Source: Platycnemis pennipes
Lineage: Eukaryota; Arthropoda; Insecta; Odonata; Platycnemididae
NCBI GenBank assembly: GCA_933228895.1
Contig: OW121849.1
Span: 37,852,354-37,916,353 of the forward strand
Length of the DNA stretch: 64,000 bases
Direction: 5' to 3'
Of this stretch, positions 34,919 to 48,251 are shown piece by piece. Made by a program: the position numbers and the translations under genes. The first letter of the stretch is position 1; every line of letters starts with the position of its first letter. The notes beneath the pieces are model-generated. The model had not been told where the DNA came from. It did not search any database and saw only the letters and a program-made list of their open reading frames with translations.

Positions 34919-35824
34919 GTATATACGATTAATATATACGAGCGTATAACGATTAATACTAATCTACTACAACTACTTTCGGTCCCAAGTCACTCATACC
35001 TTACTCTTGCTGTTCCTTTTAAAAACGAATTTACGGTCCTTCCCAGTTTTTCATTGATCAATTCGCCTTACTTGTCCATTTTTTATATTTGGTTATATTG
35101 TTCCATATTTTCCCTGTTTTTGTTTTCCGCTGCTTACGCTTGCCCTTGTACGGTTGAGAGTGTATGAAACTCAGTAAGTTGGTTAGCGATAGGTTATGAA
35201 GGTGCATTCGTTCGGGCAATCTCCGCTTAATTTGATACAAACGGAAATACTGAGTTAGTCATCTGGATGAATTTCCCTCTCCCTCATTAATAATGATTTG
35301 TTATTACCCTGACTTATTTTTCCATTTTTTTTATTCCTATTTTTCCCCCTGTACGTATATGTAAGGTCTCCTTTGGATAGCGCACAACTGTCCAGAGACG
35401 TGCATGCTATTGAGAGCACACATGCCAGTACGTTGTTGAGGCATATAATGTTTTTGCTATTAATTGCTTTTAGAGAGAGTTTACAAAACTGATGAGAGTT
35501 TTCTTTGAGCATAACCTTTTATCCCATGTTGACCGCTTAATTTTTACTTTATTAGGAAGTACCGTTTGGTACTTCCTTAAGATGCCCAAGTATTGGTTAC
35601 TCATATGCAGATGCCTGTCTGGAACATATCCGGCATTTCTTTCAGTAGAAAGATTTTTATTTCAACGCCCCTGCAGATCATTTATTTAAATTTTTTCTCA
35701 CGATTGACGACATAACTGCTAACAGGTAAAAACAGAAATCCTTCTTTCCCCGACGAGTTAAAGAAAACAAATAGTAAACAAATCCGATATTAAAAGAGGG
35801 AGTCTAAACCAGAGTTTCTTGCAT
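34919..35824. other. AT-rich unassigned sequence
   Basis: No gene recognised. ACGATTAATAT-type strings repeat locally at about 34926-34962. Confidence 0.5.
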
Positions 35825-36560
35825 ATTAGATTTACAAAATTTCGCAATTTCGTTGGCGGCGCAATATCAGAAAATTCGATCTCTCGAAATTCGTTGCAGC
35901 GAGCCCTGACAGCAGTCATTCCCCAGCCTCGCGCACGAGCACGCCTGTCTCTCTCTCTCCCCAGCGGAGATCCGTTCTGGAGGGCAAGACAAAAAATAAC
36001 GGAAGAAATGTTCATATACAGCGCACCTATGTACACGTAGATATATACAAAAACACTCCGAACCCTTTTAGAGAGCGATATTAATTTCCGCTCTTTGAAA
36101 ACGTCTCGATTCTTTTGAACTTTAGATCATCCAATATCTCTCCAGACCTCTCCCCTTCTTCCTCGGGAGCCTTCCCTTATCTTCTCGGCACTGACTGAAG
36201 GAGGAGAGACATGGTGGGTGGCAAAGAGAGAGGTTAGGAGAGAGCGAAACGGAGTAGAAAAACGACAAGAGTTGGGGTTTTTCAGGAGTTTAAGGAGGAA
36301 GGTTTTTCTTTGCGGGGGTCGGGAGTTTGCAGGAAATGATCCATCCTTCACCCCTCTCCAGTTACTTCCCTCCCCCCATGCCCGCGTATTACTTCATCCC
36401 CTTACACTCGGACTCCTTTCCCTCTTTGGCCCTCTGCATGGCCCCAGGGCAGAAACTTATATCACCCTCCCCACTCATATGCAATGCGGCGGATAAGGGT
36501 GGTAGTATGGTAGGGTATGGCAAGAAATCACCTTGGCCAAAATTGCGGCTCGAAATATTT
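35825..36560. other. CpG-rich block
   Basis: CpG-dense at 35850-35975 (GGCGGCGC, GCGAGCC, TCGCGCACGAGCACGCC) with C/T and G/A rich parts after. Opposed frames of 70-90 codons lack domains. One of the better promoter-like islands, but no gene can be attached. Confidence 0.45.
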
Positions 36561-38004
36561 TGAGTACGGTACGATACAGCAGCACGACGATTTTTTCGCA
36601 CTTTTATTGACAATTAGAACATAATTTGAAGTCACTCCAACTGCTAAGGTTATATTTTTCCGTCTTACCCAATTTAACGCTAATGTTATCTTAATAAAAA
36701 AATAATTAATTCCAAATGATTGTTTCTCTTACATTTACTGCTAGCAATGGATCTTCAACGATTTTTGTTTTCCCAAATGTTTCGTTTCTGTTCTGAATGC
36801 CTTGTTCTCAATGTTTTCTTAGCTACAACTTTTAAATTTAAGTTCTTAAGCCAGCAACCTTGCATCGATGTTTTCAATTATATTTTGTTCTTCCTTCTTG
36901 ATTTCACTTGCAGTGCTAAAGTTATGAAATTCAGCTTGTAGCACTCTAAGTATCTTAGTTATGAGCATCGTTTAGTCAATATTTTGCTGCAATTTCTTAA
37001 GTTTGTGAATGATTTATTCTATTTTCGTGTTATAAGTCATTATGTCCGTGCTCCTGTCAAATCGGAAATTATAGACCTCTTGTATTAGGTTTCATTTTTA
37101 TTGATCTGTATCTTTCGCTTCAAATACATTTGAAAGAGTTTTAAGCATGTCTATGGCAGTGGTACATGATGTGCACCATTACTTTGTTGTCAATTTTCGT
37201 CACATTATACTTCTGCCATTTGGCATTCATTATATTCCAGAGACGAAGGTATATCTTTTTCGTCTTCAGAGCCACTTAGTTTTTGAAATACCATAACTAC
37301 TTGCTGTGAAGAATATTTGTTCAAACTTATAGGACCCATGTACAGTATTTTCATGCTTGTTGAATCCTCCATCATTGCTGCCGAGTACTTTGTTTACCGT
37401 TTTCTTTTATTTCAATGCTTGAAATGAAATTTTATCTTTCCAATACTCTTAATTTCTTACAGCTTTCATTAGAAGTCGATTCAACCTTGGTACTAGTGAT
37501 TTGCGCCCATAACCAGTTGAAAATTTATTTCTTTTTGGTAGCAGCGTCTCAAGACAAGGAACTTGTTCATTCTACTTTTGCCCAAGATACCTATCAAAAA
37601 ATCAAGTCTCACCTGGATAAATCATCGCATTCAATGCTTAGTACAGCATAATTTTCTACCATGTTAGAACATTTTATTTGTTCATCACGGGTGATTTCTT
37701 CATGAATTTCCTGAAGAATTATTACAAGCTGACAACTTTTAAATTAAAATAAGTAAAGAAACCTTAAGTCATAATACCTAAAAACCACAACGTAAAATTT
37801 CCATAGCAACCTGTAAATAAATAACAAGGAAAACAAATTTAACACAATTTGAAGCACAGTGGTTATGTTTGACTATGATAAAGTAATAGTACAATAATAT
37901 TTATGTAATCTATGAACAGTGAAATAACCTACGCATAACCTCTATACTTATAAATATATGAAGTAAATGTACATTAATAAGATTTACCTCATTGGGTATT
38001 TACC
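36561..38004. other. AT-rich unassigned sequence
   Basis: No feature recognised. Confidence 0.5.
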
Positions 38005-38108
38005 CATAATTTTTGACGTGATGCCGGTTTATAAATGCGGAAATTCGAACCTGAGCCCTCAGTACGTGACGCTAGCACGCTAGCCAATACACTTACCCTT
38101 ATGCTTCT
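38005..38108 (-). repeat. SINE head (minus strand)
   Basis: The complement reads TTGGCTAGCGTGCTAGCG (A-box region) and GGCTCAGGTTCGAATTTCCG (good B box). It resembles a tRNA gene but lacks a matching acceptor stem and continues into SINE-like GGTAAATA sequence, so I call it a SINE head. Confidence 0.5.
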
Positions 38109-41100
38109 ATATCTACTGCTCATTTATAATGGTAAGAAAGGTGTTTTTCATTAAATAGGTCGACAGACTTGTTTTCACTTGGTGATATGTGAGACTTTAT
38201 TTATTTACTTCAATTTATTTACCTTTATTTACTTCAATGCGTTATAAATATTTGTTTGTCAAATAATTCATAAATGTGAAATTGGGTACGATTTTACGAT
38301 CGAAATAACACACGTCATTATGGTTCTGATAGACTGTATTCAAGTGCCGTTAACTCAGCCAACAATTACATCTCCAAGTTACTATACGTACACAAACAAG
38401 ATTAGATTCAGAGTAATTGGGCAATATTTTAACAATAATACTGATTTATTGCCTTTTTCGTGGTGTATTGCTTGGACTTTGCCCTCGAATTTACGCCCTA
38501 CCCAACAGTCTGGGAATGTTTTTGGGAAAGAGATTGTTATTCGAGATTCTTTAGGTGGTTTAATAGAATTCGTGCGATCTCGTGTGTGGGATCCATTCGA
38601 GGAAGATTTGATCGTTTATTAGAACAAGCTAAGAGAAGATCATTGATATTGGTGGATGGTAATTGTGATAATGGAGCTGAAGTTAATAGCTTGCCTGAAG
38701 AACTCGGATTGGAATCGTCATCTCACCGTAGCTGAAAATATATACAATTTTTTAAGTATTTGACAATGTGGGACCATGGACGTGGTCACGCAGTGGGAGC
38801 TCTCGATAGTAAGCATAGGATCAAAATGGGTGGAGTAAGATTGAGTAGATATACCTAGAATCATCCTAATAATATCAAAAATGGTAAGAGGCATTCAGCT
38901 TTGTGTCCCATGGTTTGGACGAAAGTACTGAACTTGAAATTCCCTCGGCAATGTTTTCGAGTTTGGACCGGTATTTTATTGCAAATTGCATTGCCACGGC
39001 CATGTTTTAGATCAGTAACCTCGGAACGACAATCTTTGACACTTGCTACCACACCAATCTGATCTGATTTCCATTCTTCTCTCAGGAGAGAAGTGTCTTT
39101 ACCTGATGACAAGTCTTCGCCTCTGTGTACCGATTCGGAGGTGTGAGACGAAAAATTCCATTTCCGAATTTGGAAGTCCAAGCTCATGGGGTGATGAAAA
39201 GGAGGAGTCACCGTCACACATATATGTTGGAGATCTTTGTCCATGTGGCCAAGGATGTGGCCATATTCGACAACTCGGCAGCCGAAGATTAGGGTTCCGA
39301 GCGGAAAGGGAACTGGATCGTTGGGGAACAAGAGCGTAATAAAAGTCGCTGTTAACATTACAGAATCAGAAGAATACAAAAATGTTGAACGAATATCAAT
39401 TCCTTTTCCTCGGTGGATAATATTGTTTACATGGAAGGGGTCCGCATTATATAAGTGACTTCTTTCATAAACTTCACTACTCACCGGAAAAAGTTACTGA
39501 TCATCAACGTGTGCATTTTTTATATTTTTTAAGCATGACAGAAACCATATTTTGAGTCTTTACTATAAGTTCCATTTTTACCTATAAAATTTCGCAAAAC
39601 ATTGATCCTGGATTGCCCAAGCAGCCAAAGTTTGCGTTTAATGCCTTTAGTTTACAGCTATCACTTCTTAATTATCCGATTAATTTCTTTGAGTCATATT
39701 TCACCACCACCCCATGCTCCTCAGGCAACTGTTACAAAATAGTCTCTATTTATTCTATTTTATGCAAGATGCGAATTGTTAATTAGTTTTCATTGATTTA
39801 GGTGACCGTGTTAATATACTTTGCAACACTGCAAGGTTAATTAGCATTAGTTTTGATTTAACCAATCGCATTACGATCCAATAATTTCACTATTTGAAAT
39901 TGGAATTGTTACAGTAGTTCAATGCTTCCATGCAGCAATACCAATATTACGTTTTTTTATTGTTCCATTAACATTTTTTAGCATATCCATGGAGATACTC
40001 GTTCATGGAAGACATTCAGTTCCATTCGTGTATAGGCATGAGATATTCACTCAAACTTCGCCTCAGATTTTGCATACAACTGTCTACTTTATGCATATGT
40101 TGTTTCAAAATATTTTCTGTCATTGATCATGTGCCCTTGTTCATAGGCATGCCCAAAAGCGTTATTTCTGAAAAGCATACTCATTTCTGCGGTTTGAATT
40201 CTCAGAATTCTCATTCGTAAATGTAAATAATTTAACTGCATCTGTCAAGCAGCAGAGATTAAACGTTAGCATTTGAAAGCCGTATTTGCGCTGATGTTCT
40301 TTTTCATTTAAGGGAGGAAAACGTATTAAAAAAAAGAGCTTCACGAAGCTATAAACTTCGCAATTTTTAGTTAAAATGTATATTTTAATTCTCTTGCCAG
40401 AAAATACCATTACTGAGATTTTACCTTGTTAATTACATCGAAAATGATAAAATGTATGAATGTATTATTTTCCTGTCTTAAGCAGGTATGTTGGACATTT
40501 TTAAATGCAGAAGATAGGACGTTTCATTTGTAACTGAGAGAAAAATCCTTTCTTTATTTCACTGCCATGAGAATTATTTCACCTATTTCACAACGTAAGG
40601 AATATGAACTTAATTGCATTATTGTTATGATGTGCTAGTGTCCCAGGACTACTAAAATATACTAAAAGTACCTAAATCAAGAAATTTATATTCTATTGTA
40701 ATAGCTGATCAATTCTTACACAGGCCTGGCGTGTGAAAAACTAATGCACTTATCTTATTATCTTTTAAAAATATATTACAAAATATACAAGTTTACCTTG
40801 TTTGAGCATCTGCGCACTACATGTTTAGTCACAATACACCTCCTGGTATCCTTGAGGTAGCTCCTAGGATACAATGTAGGTAAACTATTCTCATTGAAAC
40901 AGTCATTTCAGATAAATCATGCCGTATATTATTAAAACACTAATAAGATTATAAAAATAGTTTTCTAACGGTTAAGGTAGACTTTGACTAATGAGAATGC
41001 CTAATCTTCTTTGCATTGCATTCATCCGTAGTCTCCATTTCTACGCTATTTCTCTCTTCAAGTATATATATTTCTCATTAAAAAATTGAAGGTTCGCGAA

Positions 41101-42390
41101 CTAGCCGCGAAGACCTTAACGGCGTTACCCGCTGAAAATGCACAATAGCAGAAATTCCACAGAGAAAAAATCATTCGCCTTGACCAGGATCCTGGTTTTC
41201 TGGCTATTGTATATCCTCCTAATCCCTTTCATACTCTCCTAGATCCTTTTCAATTAATTCCTTGCTCTCACTTACTCAACACTCTACCTTTGAAAACGAC
41301 CTTCAGTATTCAATTGTCCCTAAGTAACTGTTCCGTCTATCGTCTCTGCCTTGTACTTATTCCTGAGTACAATCCCCTCTCCTCCCTCGACCGTCTTACA
41401 CATAGGTAATGTAATGTAGGTAAATAAATGCCCGATGTTGGCTCTGATTGTTCAAGATGGTTGTCTGGTCAATGCAGTCCACAATCAACAATTATTCCCG
41501 TTAATATTCAATATTTTCTTCCAGCTATGAAACAGTGCATAACCGACCTCCTGGTTGAATTGATAAGACGAGATGTGAAGACGAGATTCACTTGCTGTAA
41601 AAAAACGGGTGATTATCTTCCCAACCCTAAGGATAAGGCCTTCCGTCTAGTTCAGCTAGCTTCAGTTCTGGTATGGAAAATAATGTAGGTATAGGGCCGA
41701 CGGAAAGATCCATCATGTGCATGTCCAAGGATAATTTGAAAGGCAATGTAAATCACCAAATATTCCAAAAATTACAATCAGGTGGACTGGTTTACGCTAT
41801 CTAATAGGTGAATATTCAAGGTTAAGGGTCATAACTTTTGTTTGTTTATTTATTCGTCATACAATCATTTCGACCAATTAGAGCCAACAGGAAGAGCCAA
41901 CCCTAAGTTGTAGGCTTGTCATTTACTTAAATAAGATCGATGAATTTTCATGTTGGAGCTGAAAACTACAGCAGAATGCCTGAAAAAACAACAAGAGTTT
42001 CTTCAGTCATCCTACTGCTGTCGAGAACGCCCGAAGCCAATTACTAATGATCACCGTGGTAGCCACATATTTAATTTTCCATTCTTCTATGCCACGACAT
42101 TTCCAAATTTTCCCAACTTTTCTCGTCAACTTCTATGGATTCAACGTCTCACATACATATAAACCACACTCAAAGCTATCAACTACACTTTTCTTTACAA
42201 TCCTAATCAAGGCTCTAGGAGGAAACTCTGGTAGGGCATTTTTAAATGTGACACATTTGTATCGAGATGCCTTAATTACAGTGTGGCGTGTTATTTCCTT
42301 TACAACCGGTGACTAACATTGAAGGACACTGAAGTTCTGCACTCATATGCATAATATTAAGGAAACAATTCATCAGGACGTACATCTGTA
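38109..42390. other. Mostly unassigned sequence
   Basis: No firm feature. Frames at 38320-38735 (two overlapping, plus) and 38861-39484 (207 codons, minus) are the longest. The second plus frame ends with RRSLILVDGNCDNGAEVNSL before a stop and looks protein-like, but no domain, start or splice site supports it. The 207-codon minus frame has no recognisable motif. Confidence 0.4.
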
Positions 42391-42815
42391 GCATTCTTGT
42401 TTCTTTACGGTAGTGAGGCATGGACGATGACAGCATGGAGAAGAAAAGGGTGAAAGCATTCGAAATGTGGTGCTACAGAAGAATGATGAAGATTAAATGG
42501 ATCGACCGAGTGACAAACGAAGAAGTATTAAGAAGAGAGGGAGAAAAGAGAAGCCTGCTGAAAAATCTAAGAAGAAGACGGGTTGACTTAATCGGCCATA
42601 TCTTAAGACACGATCACCTGATGAAGACAATCGTTGAAGGACAAATGGATGGGAAGAATGGCAAAGGAAGGCCTCAAGTGAGATAAATGGAACTAGTGAT
42701 GGAGGATGTGAAAGAGAAGAAATACGTAAATATGAAGAGATTAGCCGATAGGACTCAGTGGAGAGCTGTGTCAAACCAATCTGAGGATTCATGACTCAAT
42801 ATGATGATGTATAAT
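42391..42815 (+). mobile_element. LINE family B 3' end (plus strand)
   Basis: The C-terminal end of a non-LTR retrotransposon reverse-transcriptase ORF. It shows FLYGSEAWTMTA-like sequence at the start (with one frameshift), then FEMWCYRRMMKIKWIDRVTN, then LRRRRVDLIGHILRHDHLMK, and a GKGRPQVR end. The DNA continues to an (ATG)n tail (ATGATGATG) near 42800. The upstream catalytic domain is absent, so the copy is 5'-truncated. This is the best preserved of five family B copies in the window (also 23052, 47934, 54220 and 59405). Clade cannot be fixed by eye. Confidence 0.88.
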
Positions 42816-43124
42816 ATTACTCATATGCCAGTTTTGCTATCGGAATGAGTTGACGTGGTACCAGATTTTAATTGAGTCATGTTTAAATGTATTTTACAGT
42901 GCAAAATAAATTACGTCTATGAAAAACACGATATTATCAACCAAATGTATGCCCTAGCATTCTTTTATTTCGGTTAAAGTTCAAATGCTAGTATTTTATG
43001 AAATATACGAATGATACCAAACTTTTCTATTCGCCTATTTCTATTATCCTGTGATTTACATGTTGTGAATGAGCGTCGTTGATAGCAGAATTCTAGACGC
43101 CTAGTGACATTCTATCTTAATAGG
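42816..43124. other. AT-rich unassigned sequence
   Basis: Nothing recognisable. Confidence 0.5.
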
Positions 43125-43478
43125 ATTGGTGCTATGGTTTTAATACAGGTCTCCCATCCATCGGGCCTGGTCTTGAATCCCGCTGGTGGCAGATTTTTCG
43201 GTGTTATACCCCTCCTCATAAGAGTGTTTTCTGTAGATTCTTTAGCAGCGCTTTAGATTCGGTATTTCATCAGTCGGATGGTGCATTTAAACTGTGGTCC
43301 CCTTGGTGCCTCTCGTTAATATCAGTGCAATGCTGACGCTGGGTTTTTCTCCACGCTTTTTCCGTTCATAAATAAATATTTCTAAATTAATATTTACCTC
43401 TTTAAATATACTCACCTATATCTAATGGCGAAATGACCTTAGCTATCAGTTGTCTCCCCTAACGACAGAAACCTGATT
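43125..43478 (+). repeat. Near full-length SINE copy
   Basis: Head with CTCCCATCCATCGGGCCTGG and TCTTGAATCCCG, body with CATCAGTCGGATGG, TGTGGTCCCCTTGGTGCCTC and GCTGACGCTGGGTTTTTCTC, and 3' end AATGGCGAAATGACCTTAGC then GTCTCCCCTAA. All blocks occur in the same order in the 49985-50305 copy, with about 50 bp of extra sequence before the tail. Confidence 0.75.
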
Positions 43479-43760
43479 TGGACTGCGTATGTATTATTTT
43501 CTAAAGCTATTAAATGCTGATATCGTAGCTTGTTGTCGCAAGTTCAATTTCTACCGACTTCACTGTAAAAAACTGAAGTATCGAGAAAATACGACAACTT
43601 CACAAGGAAGACAGCCTCCCAACTCAAAATAACACCATACCAGGCAGGTATTTAGCAAATGCTACAGCAAAATATATATTGCGACGTGCCAAATATGCAA
43701 GACATTGGATTCGAATCCACGGCCTTTGTATTGCCAATCTCTCCTTGCCAGGATCTGGTT

Positions 43761-43900
43761 ATTGTGGTAGCTAGAGTACTGGATTTTCGTCCCGAGGGCC
43801 CAGCTCATGTCCTGTCAGTGATATCAGATGTCATCTTTTACAAAGACACCAACCTATCCTCCTTTGGTTCCCCTATAAACTCCTACGTCTAGTTTACTTT
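43761..43900 (+). repeat. SINE copy, head region
   Basis: GTGGTAGCTAGAGTACTGGA and CGTCCCGAGGGCCCAG are nearly the same as the head of the SINE at 49985. The B box is damaged. A possible body remnant follows. Confidence 0.65.
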
Positions 43901-43909
43901 GCGCCTATC

Positions 43910-44720
43910 TTGTAATTGAGCATATGACTTCAGCTGTTCAACCACAACTTGACCTGGACAAGGTCTCCACCTCTGGTTTCCGTCGTTCCACCAATGCTGA
44001 CGTCATTCAAAGCTTTGCATCTGACTCTCCACAAGGTGAAGCTAAAAAAAGAATAACATTACGAAAGGAGAAAGTTGCGGTGGAGTTGAATAAATTTCTG
44101 GATGTGATAAATTTAATATTTTTTCCGCGTGTTTCTGTTTTCTGCGTTCACAGTTTTTCTGAAGTGCCAATTTCGCGACGGCAGGAGTGGACGCGGGCAA
44201 CGTTGGACCGCAAGCGCGACCGTGGAATGCTTGATCCGAGACGAAAGAGAAAGTTTTTTCATTTTTAATTAGTCCGGGATGTCCTTTCCTCTCCATGCTC
44301 TTGCTTCGAGGGAGGAGGAGCCGCGTACGAAGGGTTGCGAGGAGGGGGAGAGTTATTTTCTTTTCGTGAGGAAACGCGTGGGGTAAGGAGGCAGATGGAT
44401 GGGTGTGGTTTTCAGGGAAGGTCTTCGCTCGCAAAAGGAAATATCGAGTCCCCCCTCCGTGCGAGGGAGTGCGAGTATATGAATTCCGAATTACGTGTCC
44501 CGTCGCCGTCCTCGTTGGTAACGTGTGGGGGGAGGGGACTGCAGACTGAACACTCGCTCTCCTCCGGTTGAAAATTTCCTGCGAGCGTATCGGCATTCCT
44601 GCGTCGCGTGGGACGTTATTGCCAAACTTTATCTCTTCCTGCAGACTTTTCAGGAATGCGAACTCATTATAAATAACATCTCTGCCTCTCTCCTCGTGGA
44701 TCATATGACGTGATATCCTT
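43910..44720. other. CpG-rich block
   Basis: CpG density is high from about 44160 to 44620. The 220-codon minus frame and 114-codon plus frame over the same bases have no recognisable domains and are probably effects of composition. Possible regulatory island. Confidence 0.45.
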
Positions 44721-44849
44721 CAGAACTGTGGGAAAGGTCACCTAATGACGTTTGGGAAAGTAGGTACTGAAAAGTATTTAGTTGATTTGTAATTGTTTTT
44801 ATTTATACAGCCAGAGTTGTAAAGTATTGGGGGTTATAGCCTAACATAG

Positions 44850-45170
44850 TGATTTTTATCCCGGGAGGCACGCAAGAAGTTCTCAGTCCTCAGGGGGTGC
44901 AAGATGTTGTGATAAAAAGAACTCGTCTTTAATATATTTACAGCATCCAACAAATTAACGGCTATTTTAGGTTGTAGTTTGAATTTAATGTTAGCGTTTT
45001 GTCTGGGATAAAATATTATTATTAAATAATAAACATTTTACTAATAAATTCATAGAGCCCAATGCTTCTTCTCCAAATTGATTACAAGAATTGATATTTT
45101 GTGAGGGGTTCACAGTGGCGAGAAAACATTTCGCAAGGGGTCCCAGTTGCCGAAAAGGTTAAAGAAACAC
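44850..45170 (+). mobile_element. Possible hAT 3' end remnant
   Basis: GGGAGGCACGCAAGAAG and, at the right, GCAAGGGGTCCCAGTTGCCG followed by AAAAGGTTAAAGAAACACAG resemble 3' ends that I recall from hAT elements (a right terminus whose complement is CAGTGTTTCTTAACC). No left end or target duplication is found. Confidence 0.3.
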
Positions 45171-45300
45171 AGACAGCATTGCACTGAGGAAGGGCAACTG
45201 ATTTAATTTTTAAATTTTGATTTGGTAATGCGTTAGAAATGCCTTCCGATATCTGTACTGAATTCGGCGGATTTTTGAGCTGAATTGCAGCATGGGGCAT

Positions 45301-46743
45301 TTTCCGTTTCCTCTCATAGATCCCATTGCTTTCTTAACAAATGCAATCATGAGAGACAAAGATAGGCAATAAATATGGAACCTGAGATACCGTATGTTTT
45401 GTCAAAATTTTGAAAATGCTGATAAGTGTCCACCCATAACAAAACGTTTATAAATATGATGGACGATTTACGACTAATTAATTATAGTCACAAATACTCG
45501 TAAAAATCCCACTAAGATTAATTACTGTGATTTCAATTCTGTATTATTACAGTCCAAGTGATAAATGCTGAAAATGATCATAAGAGAGTGTACCTTTAAA
45601 TCGTGACACGGGTCAACTGATGATGGGTAATAATAATGATTATTTACCAACTCTTGTTTAGTATCACTTTAATGGTCTACTGTCTTCAAGTTATATTTTT
45701 TATAGACTCAATATTTCGGAAATTAAATCAAATGATTCTTCTATATTTGAAACATTTAAACTCATCATCAGATTTCAATTTTGTCTTCTATTCGCTCTTT
45801 GCTAATGCGTTAGTTATAAGGTTAAGAAAATAGAAGCTATTTAACGGCTTAAATTCAATAGAAAGTGAATGTTGTCAGCAAAAGGTTATCGAATGTTTTT
45901 ATTTCGTTCGTACATACTTTTATGTCCATGTTTGACGCTTAATTCCATAGCCAGCCTTATTCTAATACGCTTTTGTCGAGAAAATTCTAGAGTGGTATAA
46001 AGTTAACTATGCTTAATCTTGAGGTAATTTTGGACATTTTGAAGCACACCAATTTCTCTCCGGGAGATAATAACGTTATTTAGAGAAAGTTGATCGGTTA
46101 ACAGTTATAGAATAAACTCGTCAAAACGAAACCACAGAATGGTGCCGTTCCGTCTCAAAGACGACCCGATTTCGTAAATGGGAACTGTTTTTATTCTGCC
46201 CGCAACGTCCTGTATTTCCTTGAAAACTTATTTCGCCGCAATACCCGCCATAATACCTTTGCGTGAGTCTGAGAGTTTGAAACCACTTTCGATTTTTTTT
46301 CCCTCATCGCAGTAAGCGCGAATCTATGTGCCTGTGGAACTAAAAGATAAAGCCTGTTGGTTTGAGACGAAATTAGATGGTTGCTTTGATGGGATTGAGT
46401 AGAAAGTTCTTCATGGCTCGGTCTCGAAGCCACATTAGGGGTCCAGCGATCTCCCATGAGTTGATCAAAGGAGCCCATAGGTATGAAGTGTGGAGTTGAC
46501 CACCGAAGGGCCTTAGATGTTGATCGGGTAATGGTAGAATTCAAGCAAAAGTGTCAACATGGATCGGAGGAGTTTGGTTTGGAAGAGATGGCTCGCATAA
46601 AGGTTTCACCAAGGATATGAGGTGTGAAACAAATTGAAGAAGAGTGGAAAGGTATCAGAGAAGAGCGCCAAGTCAAGTGAGAGAAAAATAATCACTCAAA
46701 TCTCTAGTGTATAATTCAAGGTACCTCGAAGATATATGGGAGG
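45301..46743. other. AT-rich unassigned sequence
   Basis: No feature recognised. Confidence 0.5.
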
Positions 46744-46751
46744 GAGCGTAT
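46744..46751 (+). repeat. Target-site duplication, left (hAT 2)
   Basis: GAGCGTAT, repeated exactly at 49289-49296. Confidence 0.88.
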
Positions 46752-47933
46752 CTGAGGCGTAGCGAGGGGGGGCGGTGGGGGAGGTCCGCCCAGGCCCCGT
46801 TTTCAGCATAAGCCCCCAAATTTTAGTTTTTCCCGTTTTCACCAGACCCATAAAAACCTTGGTTTGAATGAATAATTGGTTGTATGAGCTGTCTTTTGAA
46901 CTACATCGTAAACTTGGTAATAAATTAATTGATGAGAAAAGAAACAAACTATGAACACCGGTTTTGGAAGTTTCTAGGCCCACTGTACGGCAAAGACATA
47001 AGCCCCGACGAGCAGGACAAGAGAAGAGGGTGAGGCAAAGGAGGTCGCGCAGATGTGCAGACGCAGAATCAGCTGTTCGCCACCCTTCACCCACCCTACC
47101 CTCCAGCCATTGTAAGTGAACTCACTATGCAATGAACGCAATGTTTTTTATGCCTCAATTTTCCGATTTTAACACGCGTATATTTTTACAGTACATTTTT
47201 ACGAGGAAAATGTGGGCACTGTGTGGAAAAGAACGGCACTCCCCTCTCTTATCTGCCGCTCCCTTCAGCGCCCAAAAGAATATCGTGCAAAGAAATGCTG
47301 CCTACGTATAACTTTCCCCTATACTCACGTGCCCTTTTTCTTTTGGCTTCCATATATAATGGTCTATTTGTAGCTGCGAAACGTCCATTCGTGTCTATGG
47401 AAATATTTTATTCAGTAAGTAACTGAATTGTTATTAATTCGCCATAGTTCTTGTTCGCTCGTATCGGACTCCGTCCGATCTACTTGCGAGAGATATATTA
47501 ATATGTAATTTCGAGGTGCTACTACTCTGAGGTTCTAAATAGGCAATTATGAAAACCTTTGTGGGTTTAGTTGCTACTGGGCTTTGAGCTATCACACAAG
47601 GAGAATATTGTGGTTGTCTATTTGTTGCCGATGAGTCTGAGCGAGCGGTTCGCATTTGCTGGCAGATAAAGTGCCTGATTTCTTGATATTGAGGTGATTC
47701 ATACACTTTGGCAGATAAAGTATTGTTAGAGTTCACCTAGAGGGTCCGTCGAGGGTCAATTATTAAGGTAACGACAAATCTTAGCAAAGGTGTTTATGCT
47801 GGAGATGCACATGCGCAATAGTTTCTTCTCTTGATAATCTTGAGAAAATCTTGATACAAGAGGAACAGCGGAGGTGTTAATGACAATCATTTGTAACTTC
47901 AATTTTCTTTATTTCCTGCACTTGTCATCATCA

Positions 47934-48092
47934 TTAGTCATCAATCCTCAGATTCGTTTGATGCAGCTCTCCACTGAGTTCTTCTATCGGCTAATCTCTT
48001 CATATTTACGTATTTCTACTCTTTCACATCCTCCATCACTTGTTCCATATATCTTACACGAGGCCTTCCTTTCCCATTCTTCCCGTCCACCA
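47934..48092 (-). mobile_element. LINE family B 3' end inside hAT 2
   Basis: The plus strand reads CATCATCATTAGTCATCAATCC and then CAGCTCTCCACTGAGTTCTTCTATCGGC, the complement of the 42700-42800 end of the plus-strand copy. It has about 160 bp of ORF end and 3' tail, so it is 5'-truncated and lies entirely inside hAT element 2, which must be older. Confidence 0.8.
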
Positions 48093-48251
48093 CATTTTAT
48101 TTGAGGTAAATCTTGCCCAAAAATACTTGCAGATTGAAGAGATCAGTTTTGAAAAGTATGTGTTGAATCTGAGAGGTATATCTTATTTGAAGAAAGTTGG
48201 GAAGAACTTGTTAACAATTCTTTAGAATATGCGAGTACAACTTGTGCTAAA

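Noticed and set aside
38040..38105. tRNA-like sequence on the minus strand
   Set aside because: Good B box but no pairing acceptor stem and SINE-like continuation, so it is a SINE head rather than a tRNA gene.
38861..39484. 207-codon minus-strand frame in normal-GC sequence
   Set aside because: No domain, no splice or start support. A shared QIGVV string with the 51305-51610 minus frame did not extend into a credible alignment.
43561..43585. CACTGTAAAAAACTGAAG resembling the CACTG terminal repeat
   Set aside because: Matches only the first 11 bases, has no subterminal motif array and no partner end nearby.
44042..44704. 220-codon minus-strand frame
   Set aside because: Same reason: GC-rich block with open frames on both strands and no recognisable family.
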